From an uncultured Sphingorhabdus sp. (GTDB taxonomy: Bacteria; Pseudomonadota; Alphaproteobacteria; Sphingomonadales; Sphingomonadaceae), in assembly GCA_905479715.1 (NCBI GenBank), contig CAJQNR010000069.1:1-51230 (forward strand): a stretch of 51,230 bases of DNA, written 5' to 3'. The position numbers and the translations under genes are program-made. Below are positions 25,469-35,000 of this stretch, piece by piece. The notes beneath the pieces are model-generated. The model was not told the DNA's origin. It saw only the letters and a list, made by a program, of their open reading frames with translations, and did no database searches. Position 1 is the first letter of the stretch, and each line of letters begins with the position of its first letter.

Positions 25469-25497
25469 CAAACAAGGGGAACCGGTCCCCGTGTTTG
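25469..25497. terminator. Bidirectional-type hairpin between DUF2165 gene and ssb
   Basis: CAAACAAGGGGA and TCCCCGTGTTTG pair over 12 positions with one mismatch around the loop ACCGG. It lies between two convergent genes, so it could stop both transcripts, but the flanking T run is poor. Confidence 0.6.
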
Positions 25498-25544
25498 TCT
25501 CGCGATCGATGCATGTATGAAGACTTGGACGTCAGCCTGACCGA

Positions 25545-26060
25545 CTAGAACGGAACGTCGTCGTCGAGATCGCTGTCAAAGGCGCCGCCGCCCTGACCGC
25601 CGCCACCGGTCTGGCCCCAGCTGCCACCGGAACCACCACCCGAAGGCGCGCCGCCGCCCTGACCGCCACCCCAGCCGTCATTGGAACCGCCGCCCTGTCC
25701 GCCGCCCTGGCGGCTGTCGAGCATTTCCATTTTGGCGTCAAAGCCCTGCAGCACGACGTCGGTCGAATAGCGGTCGTTGCCGGACTGGTCCTGCCATTTG
25801 CGGGTCTGCAGCTTGCCTTCCAGATAGACCTTGCTGCCCTTGCGGAGATATTTTTCGGCGACGCCCGCAAGGCCTTCGTTATAGATCGAGATATTGTGCC
25901 ACTCGGTCTTTTCCTTGCGCTCGCCGGTCTGCTTGTCTTTCCAGCTTTCGGACGTTGCGACGCTGAAATTGCAAACTTTGCCGCCATTGGCGAAGGTACG
26001 CACTTCCGGATCCTTGCCCAGGTTGCCTACGATGATGACTTTGTTGATGCCGCCGGCCAT
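25545..26060 (-). CDS. ssb: Single-stranded DNA-binding protein
   Basis: A 171-residue SSB. The OB fold covers about 1-110, starting [21 protein letters not shown] with the typical [20 protein letters not shown] long Gly-rich disordered linker follows (about 115-160). The tip is DLDDDVPF, the acidic peptide that recruits replication and repair partners. It binds single strands as a tetramer. Size and layout are normal. There is no SOS box of the GTTC-N7-GTTC type directly upstream, so unlike the radical SAM-udgX operon it is not visibly under LexA. Confidence 0.97.
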   Translation of the reverse strand: MAGGINKVIIVGNLGKDPEVRTFANGGKVCNFSVATSESWKDKQTGERKEKTEWHNISIYNEGLAGVAEKYLRKGSKVYLEGKLQTRKWQDQSGNDRYSTDVVLQGFDAKMEMLDSRQGGGQGGGSNDGWGGGQGGGAPSGGGSGGSWGQTGGGGQGGGAFDSDLDDDVPF

Positions 26061-26105
26061 TTCAAATTCCCCAAAAATATATGTGATTATCGATTCTTGG
26101 AGACT

Positions 26106-27965
26106 CTATAGACCGAGGGCGACAGCACTCCAATATGTAATACCGGCCGCAACGTATGCGAGGGCAAAAAGATAGGCGAGCATGAACATCGGCCATTTCC
26201 AGCCGTTGGTTTCGCGCTTGGTCACCGCGATGGTCGAGATACATTGCGGCGCAAAGACGAACCAGGCGAGAAACGCCAAAGCGGTCGGCAGCGACCAGCC
26301 GCTTTGCAGACGCTCGGTCAGTGATTTGGCTTCCGCTTCCTCGTCCGGCGCATCAATCGCATAGGTCGTGGCGAGCGCGGCAACCGCGACTTCGCGGGCG
26401 GCCATCGCCGGGATCAGAGCTAGCGCGATATCGCGATTGAAGCCGATCGGCTTGACGACGGGCGCGATGACATTGGCAATCCGCCCGGCAACGCTATAGT
26501 CGACCTGGCTCATTGCGCTGTCTTCGGGCACTTTCGGAAATGTGAGCAAAAGCCACAATACCACGGTTGCGGCAAAGATGATCGTTCCGGCGCGGCGCAG
26601 GAAAATCCAGGCCCGCTGCCACAGACCGATCAATATGTCTCGCAGGCTGGGCAGCTGATATTTCGGCATTTCCATCAGAAAGCCGCTGTTCGGCCCCTTG
26701 GTCACCGTCGACCGCAACACCAGCGCGACGATCATCGCGCCGACAATGCCAAAAACATAAAGTCCGAACAGCACCAGCCCTTGCAACCCGATACCGGGAC
26801 CGACCTTGGTCGGCGGGATGAACGCGCCGATGATGATCGCATAAACGGGGAGCCGCGCAGCGCAGGTCATCAGCGGCGCGACCAATATCGTGGTCAACCG
26901 ATCCCGCGGATCCGCGATACTGCGCGTCGCCATGATGCCGGGAATGGCACAGGCAAAGGAAGACAATAAAGGAATGAAGCTGCGGCCTGACAGACCAACG
27001 CTCGCCATCAGCCGGTCCATGATGAAGGCGGCGCGGGTCATGTAGCCGCTCGCTTCGAGGATCAGGATGAAGAGGAACAGGATCAGGATCTGCGGCAGGA
27101 ACACGACCACAGAACCGACGCCACCGATCGCGCCTTCGATGATGAAATCGCGCAGGAAGCCCGGCGACAAATTGCTTTCGACTGCGGCAGCGGCCCACTC
27201 GCTGGCGCCTTCAATCCAGCCAATCGGCGCTTCGGACCAGGCGAACACCGCCTGAAACATGATGAACAGCACCGAGAGCAGAATCAGCGGCCCCAGAAAA
27301 GGATGGAGAAACAGCCTGTCGGCCCGCTCCGACCAGCGTCGGCCAGCGGTCTCGGCAACGATCACCTGATTGGCAATCTGCTTGGCCTGTTTGCGCAAAC
27401 CGTGATCGCGCTCTGCGACGACGATAGGCTTGTGCGGCGTCGTTTTCTGCTGAAGCCGGTTTTCCAGCGTCGCCGTCAGTTCGTCCAGCCCGCGCCGCCG
27501 TACCGCGACGGTAGGAACCACCGGAACCCCCAGGAGCTCCTCGAGTTTCTTCGGGTCCAGGGTCAACCCGTCCCGTTCGGCCAGATCCATCATGTTGAGC
27601 GCCACCACGACCGGATGGCCAAGCCCGATCACTTCCAGCGCAAAGCGCAAATGATTGTCGAGATTGGCAGCATCAAGCACGATGACGATGGCGTCGGGCC
27701 TGCGCTCCCCGTCTTGCAACCCCATGATCACGCCGCGCGTCACTTCCTCGTCCGGGCTGGTCGGGTCAAGGCTGTAACTGCCCGGCAAATCGACCAGTTC
27801 CGCATGTCGGCCGTCCGCAAAGGAAAAATGACCGGATTTGCGCTCGACTGTGACACCGGGATAATTGCCAATCTTCTGGCGCGCGCCGGTCAGCGCATTA
27901 AACAGGGCGCTTTTGCCCGAATTGGGGTTGCCCGCGAGGACAATGAGAGGTGCGATTTCGGACAT
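26106..27965 (-). CDS. feoB: Ferrous iron transporter B
   Basis: A 619-residue inner membrane Fe(II) transporter. The N-terminal G domain has G1 GNPNSGKS (12-19), IGNYPGVTVERKSG (switch I) and LVDLPGSYSLDP (G3). The membrane part has the Gate motifs (SSFACAIPGIMATRSI; AAREVAVAALATTYA). The family average is 600-770 residues, so this is a compact form. The ATG at 27965 follows the feoA stop by 3 bp; a TTG at 27968 is possible but less likely. The operon has a Fur-like box upstream of feoA. Confidence 0.95.
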   Translation of the reverse strand: MSEIAPLIVLAGNPNSGKSALFNALTGARQKIGNYPGVTVERKSGHFSFADGRHAELVDLPGSYSLDPTSPDEEVTRGVIMGLQDGERRPDAIVIVLDAANLDNHLRFALEVIGLGHPVVVALNMMDLAERDGLTLDPKKLEELLGVPVVPTVAVRRRGLDELTATLENRLQQKTTPHKPIVVAERDHGLRKQAKQIANQVIVAETAGRRWSERADRLFLHPFLGPLILLSVLFIMFQAVFAWSEAPIGWIEGASEWAAAAVESNLSPGFLRDFIIEGAIGGVGSVVVFLPQILILFLFILILEASGYMTRAAFIMDRLMASVGLSGRSFIPLLSSFACAIPGIMATRSIADPRDRLTTILVAPLMTCAARLPVYAIIIGAFIPPTKVGPGIGLQGLVLFGLYVFGIVGAMIVALVLRSTVTKGPNSGFLMEMPKYQLPSLRDILIGLWQRAWIFLRRAGTIIFAATVVLWLLLTFPKVPEDSAMSQVDYSVAGRIANVIAPVVKPIGFNRDIALALIPAMAAREVAVAALATTYAIDAPDEEAEAKSLTERLQSGWSLPTALAFLAWFVFAPQCISTIAVTKRETNGWKWPMFMLAYLFALAYVAAGITYWSAVALGL

Positions 27966-27968
27966 CAA

Positions 27969-28238
27969 TCAGGCCGGGATCGCAACCGGATCCGGGCGAA
28001 CGGATATCACCTGGGCATGGGATTTTCGGATCGCAATCAGCATCCGTCCGACTTTCAGTGCGATCGGATCATTCAGGCCGAACATGCCCTTGTAGAGCTT
28101 CTCGACCGAAATGCCCTCGTCAATGCCAAGCGCCCGAAGACGACGGCCTTCATTGTCGGAAATCGCGCCCCAATCGACCGCCACGATTTGAGCATTCTGC
28201 CGGAGTGGCAGCTGGTCCAGGGTTGTAGGTGTCGGCAT
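27969..28238 (-). CDS. feoA: Ferrous iron transport protein A
   Basis: An 89-residue SH3-like FeoA: DNEGRRLRALGIDEGISVEKL matches the family pattern, and the end carries DPIALKVGRMLIAIRKSHA. FeoA interacts with FeoB and is needed for Fe(II) uptake. It is 3 bp from feoB and was placed first in the operon. ATG at 28238 is preferred; a TTG at 28247 would add three residues. A Fur-like box overlaps the presumed promoter. Confidence 0.92.
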   Translation of the reverse strand: MPTPTTLDQLPLRQNAQIVAVDWGAISDNEGRRLRALGIDEGISVEKLYKGMFGLNDPIALKVGRMLIAIRKSHAQVISVRPDPVAIPA

Positions 28239-28251
28239 ATATCGCAACTCG

Positions 28252-28282
28252 GTTATACTAATTGCGATTGATTATCATTACT
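28252..28282 (-). promoter_or_regulatory. Fur-like box and -10 of feoAB
   Basis: On the transcribed strand, AGTAATGATAATCAATCGC (28264-28282) matches about 15 of 19 positions of the classical Fur box, including the core AATGATAATCA. A -10-like TATAAC lies at 28252-28257, placing the box over the -35/spacer region. Iron-dependent repression is the expected result. In alphaproteobacteria other iron regulators (RirA, Irr) exist, but this sequence looks Fur-type. Confidence 0.6.
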
Positions 28283-28406
28283 GATTAATCTTGGCGAGTC
28301 TTTTTGTCGATTTCGCACCGCCATGCAAATTTAGTAGAAAGGCTGGATAGTCTTCGGTGCGACCGTGCGTCAAGCATCAGTTGAAATTCCAGCCAGAATC
28401 CGTGGC

Positions 28407-29072
28407 TCAGGCACCACGATAGCGCAACCGCCCGACAAAGCGCGCCATGCTGAAACGGTCACGGCCCCGGCCCGTAACCTTGGCCTTCACCTTCTCGAAT
28501 TGCATGACATTTTCAATCCGGCGGGCGAGAAACGCACGGGTGTCGGCATGGTTCTCGCTGTCATCATCCAGAAAAACACTGATCGTGCTGCCATAAACGC
28601 CGGATAGCAGCGTCCGTTTGGTATAATGATTATAGTCGGTCGCGGTGTCACCGGCGAGCCGCCACATTTTGTCGGCTGCGCGCCAGCCCATTTTTGCCGC
28701 CTTGCGCAAATGGGGTGGTGCCGCCAGAATCGCCAGCGCACGCCGCAGGCCTTCGCGGTCAGGGCCGAGGACGTCCAGCCTTGCTTCGACCAGCGCCTGG
28801 ATCCGCTGCCGTATTTTCATCGCCGCGAGCTCCTCGCCGCTAAATTTTACCGCCATCTGTTCATCAACTGCGAGAAACCAGGCATCAATCATGTCGACCG
28901 GCCCCTCGTTAAACGCCAGTCTCGCCAGATCTTCGTCGACAGCAGCCAATTGTGCCGCTGCCAGAACCGCCTTTTCGTTCCAGCCGTCAAACGCCGCCTG
29001 CGTGGCCAATGCCGGAGCAAGAAAGGCACGTACTTCATCCAGGGTCGGATCTTCGGGCAACGATACGGACAT
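28407..29072 (-). CDS. COQ9-family ubiquinone biosynthesis protein
   Basis: A 221-residue protein of the COQ9 family. The signature is AGDTATDYNHYTKRTLLSGVYGSTI (positions about 158-182), in the lipid-binding fold related to TetR proteins. COQ9 presents lipid-like ubiquinone intermediates to the hydroxylase COQ7 and is required for ubiquinone synthesis. It has no clear operon partner; it lies upstream of feoAB on the same strand, 168 bp away. The UbiH-family gene at 16.9-18.1 kb acts in the same pathway. Confidence 0.9.
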   Translation of the reverse strand: MSVSLPEDPTLDEVRAFLAPALATQAAFDGWNEKAVLAAAQLAAVDEDLARLAFNEGPVDMIDAWFLAVDEQMAVKFSGEELAAMKIRQRIQALVEARLDVLGPDREGLRRALAILAAPPHLRKAAKMGWRAADKMWRLAGDTATDYNHYTKRTLLSGVYGSTISVFLDDDSENHADTRAFLARRIENVMQFEKVKAKVTGRGRDRFSMARFVGRLRYRGA

Positions 29073-29202
29073 GGGTGTTCCTTTGAAATCAGAGCTATCA
29101 ATATAGACAGAAATTGCTTGGGTTCAAACCATTGCATTCATAGGCATGGCCTCTTAACTGTCTGATTAACAATTCACGCCTCCAGTTTCAGGGAATTTCA
29201 TC

Positions 29203-30303
29203 TTGACCACATTGTTCGATCCGATCACCGTTGGCGCTATCGAAGCCAAGAACCGCATGTTCATGGCCCCCCTCACCCGCTGCCGCGCGACGGTCGACTT
29301 TGTGCCCACCCCGATCATGGGAGAATATTACAGCCAGCGCGCCGGCGCCGGTCTGATAATCTCGGAAGCCACCGGAATCAGCCAGCAGGGCCTGGGCACT
29401 CCGTTCGCGCCCGGCATCTGGAACGACGAGCAGACCGAAGCATGGAAACCGGTGATCGAACAGGTCCATCAGGCCGGTGGCAAGATCATCTGTCAATTGT
29501 GGCATATGGGCCGGATCGTGCATCCCGATTTCCTGAACGGCGAGAAACCCGTTTCCGCCTCTGCAACGACCGCCCCGGGCAGCGTCCGGACCTATCAGGG
29601 CAAGCGGGATTACGCAGAAGCCCGGCCGCTGGAAATCTCCGAAATCCCCGGCCTGCTTGATGATTATCAAAATGCTGCCGAAAACGCCAAAAAGGCCTGC
29701 TTTGACGGTGTCCAGCTACACGCTGCCAATGGCTATCTGATCGACCAGTTCATCCGCTCCGGCACCAATTTGCGGACCGATGAATATGGTGGACCGGTTG
29801 AAAATCGTATCCGCCTGCTCGGCGAAGTGACCGAGCGACTGGTCGATGTCTGGGGCGGTGACCGGGTTGCGGTTCGCCTGTCCCCCAATGGCGATTCCCA
29901 GGGGGCCGATGACGCGACTCCGGTCGCAACCTTCACCGCAGCGGCAAAATTGCTCGACGAGATCGGCATCGCCTTCCTCGAACTGCGCGAACCCCCTGCC
30001 CATGGCACCTATGGCAATACCGACGTGCCACCGGTCAGCCCGGATATCCGCCCGGTGTTCAACCGCCCGCTCGTGCTCAACAGCGACTATTTTTATGACA
30101 ATGCGACCGCAGCACTGGCCGAGAACAAGGCTGACGCGATCAGTTTCGGCCGGACCTTCATGACCAATCCCGACCTGCCCGCCCGCTTCCGGGCCGGAGC
30201 AGAGCTCAACCCGATCGACTTCACGCCGACCTGGTACAGTCAGGGTCCCGAAGGTTATACCGATTATCCGACAATGGACGAGAAAGAGGCCGCAACGGCC
30301 TGA
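29203..30303 (+). CDS. Old Yellow Enzyme-family alkene reductase
   Basis: A 366-residue FMN-dependent ene-reductase of the NemA/OYE type. Early motif: FMAPLTRCRA; FMN-site and substrate His/Asn pair in VQLHAANGYLIDQF (HxxN, then Tyr), and NLRTDEYGG right after; the C-terminal FMN phosphate loop is ISFGRTFMTNPDLPARF. It reduces activated C=C bonds of electrophiles such as N-ethylmaleimide or nitroesters using NAD(P)H. The start codon is TTG at 29203 with AGGGAA about 8 nt upstream; the next Met lies inside the conserved core. Confidence 0.92.
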   Translation: MTTLFDPITVGAIEAKNRMFMAPLTRCRATVDFVPTPIMGEYYSQRAGAGLIISEATGISQQGLGTPFAPGIWNDEQTEAWKPVIEQVHQAGGKIICQLWHMGRIVHPDFLNGEKPVSASATTAPGSVRTYQGKRDYAEARPLEISEIPGLLDDYQNAAENAKKACFDGVQLHAANGYLIDQFIRSGTNLRTDEYGGPVENRIRLLGEVTERLVDVWGGDRVAVRLSPNGDSQGADDATPVATFTAAAKLLDEIGIAFLELREPPAHGTYGNTDVPPVSPDIRPVFNRPLVLNSDYFYDNATAALAENKADAISFGRTFMTNPDLPARFRAGAELNPIDFTPTWYSQGPEGYTDYPTMDEKEAATA

Positions 30304-30318
30304 GCGACCAGTGCTCTA

Positions 30319-30774
30319 CTAGAAGCTGCTTTCCAGTCGGCGGAACATGTCCTGTACCGCTGACTCGGCTTCCATTTCCTGTTGCAGCCGCGCCGAAAGA
30401 CGTTGCAGGCGCTGGAACAGCTCCTCGCTCGCGACAATGATCTGCCGGGCTTCCGGCGGGAAGCGGTCGACCATCGTCCGGTCGGTCGCCGGCGCATAGC
30501 CAAGCGCGCGATCATGGTTCCAGGCTTCGCCTTCGGTCAATTCCCCGCTGTGCAGGGCTTTCTGATTCAGCAACCAAGCGATGCAGTGCATCAGCCGTGT
30601 CGTCACTTTCAGCGACTCACAGGAAAAGGAAACGGCGAGATTGGTGTCGTCGCAGGAATCCTCGGTGAATCGACCCGATTCAAAATAGGACCGCGCTTCA
30701 TCCGCCAGCACCATCGCTTCGGTATAAAGTGCGTCCATCAGTTTCGCGGTCAAAAGTGATTCACGGTCTGCCAT
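30319..30774 (-). CDS. rcdA: DUF1465 protein, RcdA-like cell-cycle protease adaptor
   Basis: A 151-residue DUF1465 protein. The features LYTEAMVLADEARSYFE and LMHCIAWLLNQKALHSGELTE are typical, followed by MVDRFPPEARQIIVASEELF. Caulobacter RcdA belongs to this family; with CpdR and PopA it brings CtrA to ClpXP at the G1-S transition. It is shorter than the Caulobacter protein, mainly lacking a C-terminal tail. Assignment as a functional RcdA is by family and by clade; no CtrA box was noticed. Confidence 0.85.
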   Translation of the reverse strand: MADRESLLTAKLMDALYTEAMVLADEARSYFESGRFTEDSCDDTNLAVSFSCESLKVTTRLMHCIAWLLNQKALHSGELTEGEAWNHDRALGYAPATDRTMVDRFPPEARQIIVASEELFQRLQRLSARLQQEMEAESAVQDMFRRLESSF

Positions 30775-30934
30775 TTTTTCTCCGTAGCAAAATGCTGCCC
30801 CTCATGGACAGGGATTTTCGTGCTACAGACTGCCCCGGAAGGCGGCTGTTCCAAACTGATACGGGAGCGTTCCCGGGGTTAACTGGTGGACAATGTTGGT
30901 TAACGAATCGCGACCCCGCATTAAAGCTTGAGCG

Positions 30935-31138
30935 TCAGGCGATAATGTCGGGGATGAGCTGATTCTCAATCATTATGATGCGGTCGCGCAACTGCAATTT
31001 TCTTTTCTTGAGGCGTGCCAGCCGGAGCTGATCGGGATTACCGGTTTCGACCAGCGCGCTAACGGACTCGTCAAGATCGCGATGTTCAATTCTCAGCAGT
31101 TCAAGCCGCATTTGCAACTCTTCGTCGCTCATCCCCAT
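30935..31138 (-). CDS. DUF465 (YdcH-like) small coiled protein
   Basis: A 67-residue DUF465 protein: LRIEHRDLDESVSALVETGN, then LARLKKRKLQLRDRIIMIEN, which is the helical hairpin of the family. Function unknown. A second, shorter DUF465 gene lies divergently at 31323. ATG at 31138 is used; a second ATG at 31132 is nearly adjacent. Confidence 0.85.
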   Translation of the reverse strand: MGMSDEELQMRLELLRIEHRDLDESVSALVETGNPDQLRLARLKKRKLQLRDRIIMIENQLIPDIIA

Positions 31139-31322
31139 TATGGTTCAATCTCACCCCTTGCGTCAGCACTGCAATTTTGTAATCTAACCTTATTCATGGT
31201 TCATGTCCAAACCAAGGCATTTTAACCATGAGGCCAGATCCGCAACGGAATTTGGCGATACAGCAAGAAAGGAAACTTCGTCCTCTTTCCCATTCATAAA
31301 CAACTTCTTTGAGGAGATTTTA

Positions 31323-31475
31323 ATGATTCAGAATCACATGTCAGCACTGCGCAACAAGCATGAAGCGCTCGAACGCCAGATCAATGAAGAAGAAACCCGG
31401 CCACGCCCCGACACGATTCGAATTAATAGTCTCAAAAAGGAAAAGCTGCGACTGAAAGAGGAATTGCTGAATTGA
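31323..31475 (+). CDS. DUF465 (YdcH-like) small coiled protein, short form
   Basis: A 50-residue protein, MIQNHMSALRNKHEALERQI followed by INSLKKEKLRLKEELLN. It is the same helical-hairpin family as the divergent gene at 30935-31138, so the two are probably paralogues. GAGGAG (31311-31316) sits 6 nt before ATG 31323, which decides this start over an upstream in-frame one at 31203. Confidence 0.8.
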   Translation: MIQNHMSALRNKHEALERQINEEETRPRPDTIRINSLKKEKLRLKEELLN

Positions 31476-31584
31476 ACGCGGATCCGGGGCACCGCTAAGG
31501 CGGAACAGGTGACAAACTTTCGTTTTAGCCGATAGGCCATTTTTCGATATCGCACTCACTTGGCCTTTCTGCTAGGCGACACTC

Positions 31585-33867
31585 ATGCCCGCAACCGATC
31601 CCGCCAGTACAAAAACCGCCCGCAACATCCTGACCGGATTGCGCGCGATCATGGCGACGCGTGGTAACGCCGAAATAAAGCTGAACCAGGTGGTCGACAC
31701 GATTGCCGACGCGGTCAACAGCGAGGTCTGTTCCATCTACTTGCGCCGGGAAGGCGTCCTGGAACTGTTTGCTACACACGGGCTCAATCCTGAAGCGGTT
31801 CACGTCACCAAGCTCGCCATGGGCGAAGGCCTTACCGGCTATATTGCGAAAAATGTCGAGACGCTGAATCTGGACGAAGCCGCCAGCCACCCCGATTTCC
31901 AGTATCGACCGGAAACCGGTGAAGAAAAATTCCACAGCTTTGCCGGTGTGCCGATCATCCGCAACCAGCAGGCCATCGGTGTTTTATGCGCCCAGCATGT
32001 CGACCCGCGCCGCTATTCCGAAGTGGAAATCGAAGCCTTTGAGACGGCAGCGATGGTGTTGTCGGAACTGATCACCAGCGCCGAATTTGTCGACAATAAT
32101 TTCGCCGATGAAACCGCAAATTTCGACAACGGGGCCAGCCGCCTCAGCGGGTTGCAGCTGGTCAAGGGCAAAGCCAGCGGTCACGCGGTCTTCCATCAGC
32201 CGCGGGTGAAGATCGAGCATACGGTGGCCGAAGATACCGAGGCCGAGCGCCACCGCGTCTATTCTGCATTCGACAAGATGCGCGCCCAGATTGACCAGAT
32301 GACCAGCCAGGCGGAATTCGGGGTCGGCGGCGAGCATGAGGAAGTGCTCGAGACCTACAAGATGTTTGCCTATGATGAAGGCTGGAGCCGGCGCATCAAC
32401 GAAGCGATCGACAGCGGCCTGACCGCTGAAGCGGCGATCGAAAGGGTACAGCAGCATACACGGATGCGGATGCGGCAGATTGACGATCCGCTTCTCGCAG
32501 AGCGCATGCATGATCTCGAGGATCTCGCCAACCGCCTGTTGCGCATCGTCTCCGGCCAGATGAATACCGCGGCGAAAATGGGATTGCGGCAGGACACGAT
32601 CCTGATTGCCCGCAATCTTGGTCCGGCAGAGCTGCTTGAATATGACCGGCGCAGGCTCAAAGGCGTCATCCTCGAGGAAGGTTCGCTGACAGCCCATGTC
32701 ACGATCATCGCCCGTGCCATGGGCATCCCCATCCTCGGCCAGGTCAAGAATATCCGGCAGGTGGTCCGCGAGGACGATCATCTTTTGCTCAACGTGGACG
32801 ACAATGTCGTGTTTGTGCGGCCCAGCGCGTCGGTTGAGGAAGCATTTGAAGCACAGCTGGAGCTCAGCCAGAAAAAGCGCACCGCCTATTCCGAACTGCG
32901 CGACAAGGAAGCGGTGTCAAAAGACGGCGTCCGGATCACCGTCAATATCAACGCCGGCCTGCGGGATGACCTGGCTCTGCTCAACCTGACCGGCGCAGAC
33001 GGTATCGGATTGTTCCGCACCGAATTTCAGTTTCTGGTGGCCGCCGCCATGCCGGGCCGGGCCGGCCAGACCCGCTTTTACCGCGACGTACTGGATGCCG
33101 CCGGCGAAAAATCGGTCATCTTCCGCACGATCGATATCGGCGGTGACAAGCCGTTGCCCTATTTTCAGGCGAGCGAGTTCAAGGAAGACAATCCGGCGAT
33201 GGGCTGGCGGGCGATCCGCATTGGTCTGGAACGGGATGCCCTGATGAAAGTGCAGGCGCGGGCCCTGATCGAGGCGGCGGCAGGCCGGAAGCTGAATGTC
33301 ATGTTCCCGATGATCGCAGAACCCTGGGAGTTTGACGAAGCCAAGGCGGTATTCGAAAACCAGCTGACCTATCTGCGCGGTCAGAAAAAGAGGCTGCCAA
33401 CCCAGATTCGCTATGGTGCCATGCTCGAGGTCCCGGCCCTCGCAGAATGCCTTGACCTGATGGCGGACCGGCTCGACTTTCTTTCCATCGGGACCAATGA
33501 CCTGACCCAGTTTCTTTTTGCCGCCGACCGCAGCAACCCGAAACTGGCAGAGCGCTTTGACTGGATGAGTTCGGCAATTCTGAGGTTTATACATCGCGCA
33601 TCAGAAAATGCGGGGCGGTTCAATATCCCTCTCGCTATATGCGGAGAAATGGGGGGCCGGCCGCTCGACGCGCTCGCACTTCTGGGGCTAGGGATTCGCA
33701 ATCTGTCTATCACGCCCGCTTCGGTTGGCCCGATCAAGGCAATGGTGCGGTCGCTCGACATCGGCGAGGCAAAGCTGGAAATTGAAGCGATTTTGAAAGA
33801 GGGATCGGCCCAACCGCGGACACGTCTTGAACAATGGGCAAATCAACGCAATGTCGATCTGGGCTGA
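31585..33867 (+). CDS. ptsP: Phosphoenolpyruvate-protein phosphotransferase PtsP (EI-Ntr)
   Basis: A 760-residue EI of the nitrogen PTS. An N-terminal GAF domain (about 20-165) is followed by the EI domains. The phosphorylated His is H371 in EEGSLTAHVTIIARAMGIP. The PEP-binding barrel carries GIGLFRTEFQFL, FRTIDIGGDKPLPYF and the active-site AICGEMGGRPLDALALLGLG (Cys near 685). It passes phosphate from PEP to NPr and EIIA-Ntr, not to sugars, and links carbon/nitrogen status to regulation. Its partners ptsO and ptsN are not in the window. Length is normal for PtsP. Confidence 0.95.
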   Translation: MPATDPASTKTARNILTGLRAIMATRGNAEIKLNQVVDTIADAVNSEVCSIYLRREGVLELFATHGLNPEAVHVTKLAMGEGLTGYIAKNVETLNLDEAASHPDFQYRPETGEEKFHSFAGVPIIRNQQAIGVLCAQHVDPRRYSEVEIEAFETAAMVLSELITSAEFVDNNFADETANFDNGASRLSGLQLVKGKASGHAVFHQPRVKIEHTVAEDTEAERHRVYSAFDKMRAQIDQMTSQAEFGVGGEHEEVLETYKMFAYDEGWSRRINEAIDSGLTAEAAIERVQQHTRMRMRQIDDPLLAERMHDLEDLANRLLRIVSGQMNTAAKMGLRQDTILIARNLGPAELLEYDRRRLKGVILEEGSLTAHVTIIARAMGIPILGQVKNIRQVVREDDHLLLNVDDNVVFVRPSASVEEAFEAQLELSQKKRTAYSELRDKEAVSKDGVRITVNINAGLRDDLALLNLTGADGIGLFRTEFQFLVAAAMPGRAGQTRFYRDVLDAAGEKSVIFRTIDIGGDKPLPYFQASEFKEDNPAMGWRAIRIGLERDALMKVQARALIEAAAGRKLNVMFPMIAEPWEFDEAKAVFENQLTYLRGQKKRLPTQIRYGAMLEVPALAECLDLMADRLDFLSIGTNDLTQFLFAADRSNPKLAERFDWMSSAILRFIHRASENAGRFNIPLAICGEMGGRPLDALALLGLGIRNLSITPASVGPIKAMVRSLDIGEAKLEIEAILKEGSAQPRTRLEQWANQRNVDLG

Positions 33868-34042
33868 TCTCTTTTCCCGCAATCGATCACCAGATTCGGG
33901 ACTGAAGAGACGAAAATCAAAAAATGCGGTGCGCCGACCATGATAGGCATTGACTTTTGCCGCCCAAACTGGCTTTTTTCGTCACATTATCCGGGGGTGT
34001 GCGAAAAGGGTCGCAGAATTATCCGGCCAAATGGAGTGTGGA

Positions 34043-34879
34043 GTGGCCGAAGAAACCAATGACGACGAGAATGTCGAACTGCATCTGCACAGCACAGGTG
34101 CATTGCTACGCCAGGCGCGTGAGCAAAAAAATATGTCGCTGGAAGATATCGCAAAAAAAACCCGCATTCCGCGACGCCATCTGGCGTCGATCGAAAACGG
34201 TGACTTTGAAGCTCTTCCCGGCCGGACTTATGCAATCGGTTTTGCCAAATCTTTTGCCCGCACCGTCGGGCTGAGCGATGCCTCCATCGGCAGCCAATTG
34301 CGCGGCGAAATGGAAGAACAGGGTCTCGCGTCCTACCAGCCCGAAATGAGCGAATATGATCCGGCCAATCCTTCCAGCATCCCGCCCAGCTATCTCGCAT
34401 GGGCCGCTGCCGGTATCGGTGCGCTGGTCCTCGTCGGTTATCTGGTCTGGCGTACCCTGGTCCTCAATCCGGACGAGCCCACCCAGATCGCGGCAGACGA
34501 ACCGGCAACCGAAATGGCAACCGCTTCTGGAAATTCCAGTGCCCAGAATATCGAGAACGGTGGCCCGACCCCGTCAAGCCAGGGAACCGTGGTCCTGACC
34601 GCAACCCAGAATGTCTGGTTGAAAATCTATGACGCCGAAGGCAAGCGCCTGTTCGAAAACGAGATGGCAGCCGGAGACACGTTCACCGTTCCGGCTGATG
34701 CCGACGATCCGCAGATCCTGACCGGACGCCCCGATGCGCTGACCGTCACGATAGACGGCCAGGTCGTACCGCAACTGGGCACGGCAGAACGGACCATCAA
34801 GGATGTCGGAATCAGCGCGGCGGCCCTGCTTGCCCGTGAAGAAGCAAGCGATCCGGCGGCCGATATAACGACTGACTGA
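34043..34879 (+). CDS. RodZ-like helix-turn-helix membrane protein (DUF4115)
   Basis: A protein of about 278 residues. An N-terminal Xre-type HTH (LRQAREQKNMSLEDIAKKTR, then IPRRHLASIENGDFEALPGR) is followed by a membrane helix (SYLAWAAAGIGALVLVGYLV) and a C-terminal DUF4115 domain (VVLTATQNVWLKIYDAEGKR). This is the RodZ architecture, linking the actin-like MreB to the membrane and setting cell shape. Start: GTG at 34043 has GGAG 6 nt upstream; an ATG at 34031 in the same frame lacks one. Confidence 0.85.
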   Translation: MAEETNDDENVELHLHSTGALLRQAREQKNMSLEDIAKKTRIPRRHLASIENGDFEALPGRTYAIGFAKSFARTVGLSDASIGSQLRGEMEEQGLASYQPEMSEYDPANPSSIPPSYLAWAAAGIGALVLVGYLVWRTLVLNPDEPTQIAADEPATEMATASGNSSAQNIENGGPTPSSQGTVVLTATQNVWLKIYDAEGKRLFENEMAAGDTFTVPADADDPQILTGRPDALTVTIDGQVVPQLGTAERTIKDVGISAAALLAREEASDPAADITTD

Positions 34880-35000
34880 GGCCCGCACACGCAGACGAAA
34901 GGAAGGAGACCGATAGAAATCATCGGACTTCCGGGTATAATATTCTTTACTTTTCAGGCTTGTATATGGTTAATATGCGCCAAATTCAGCGGAGACTTCG

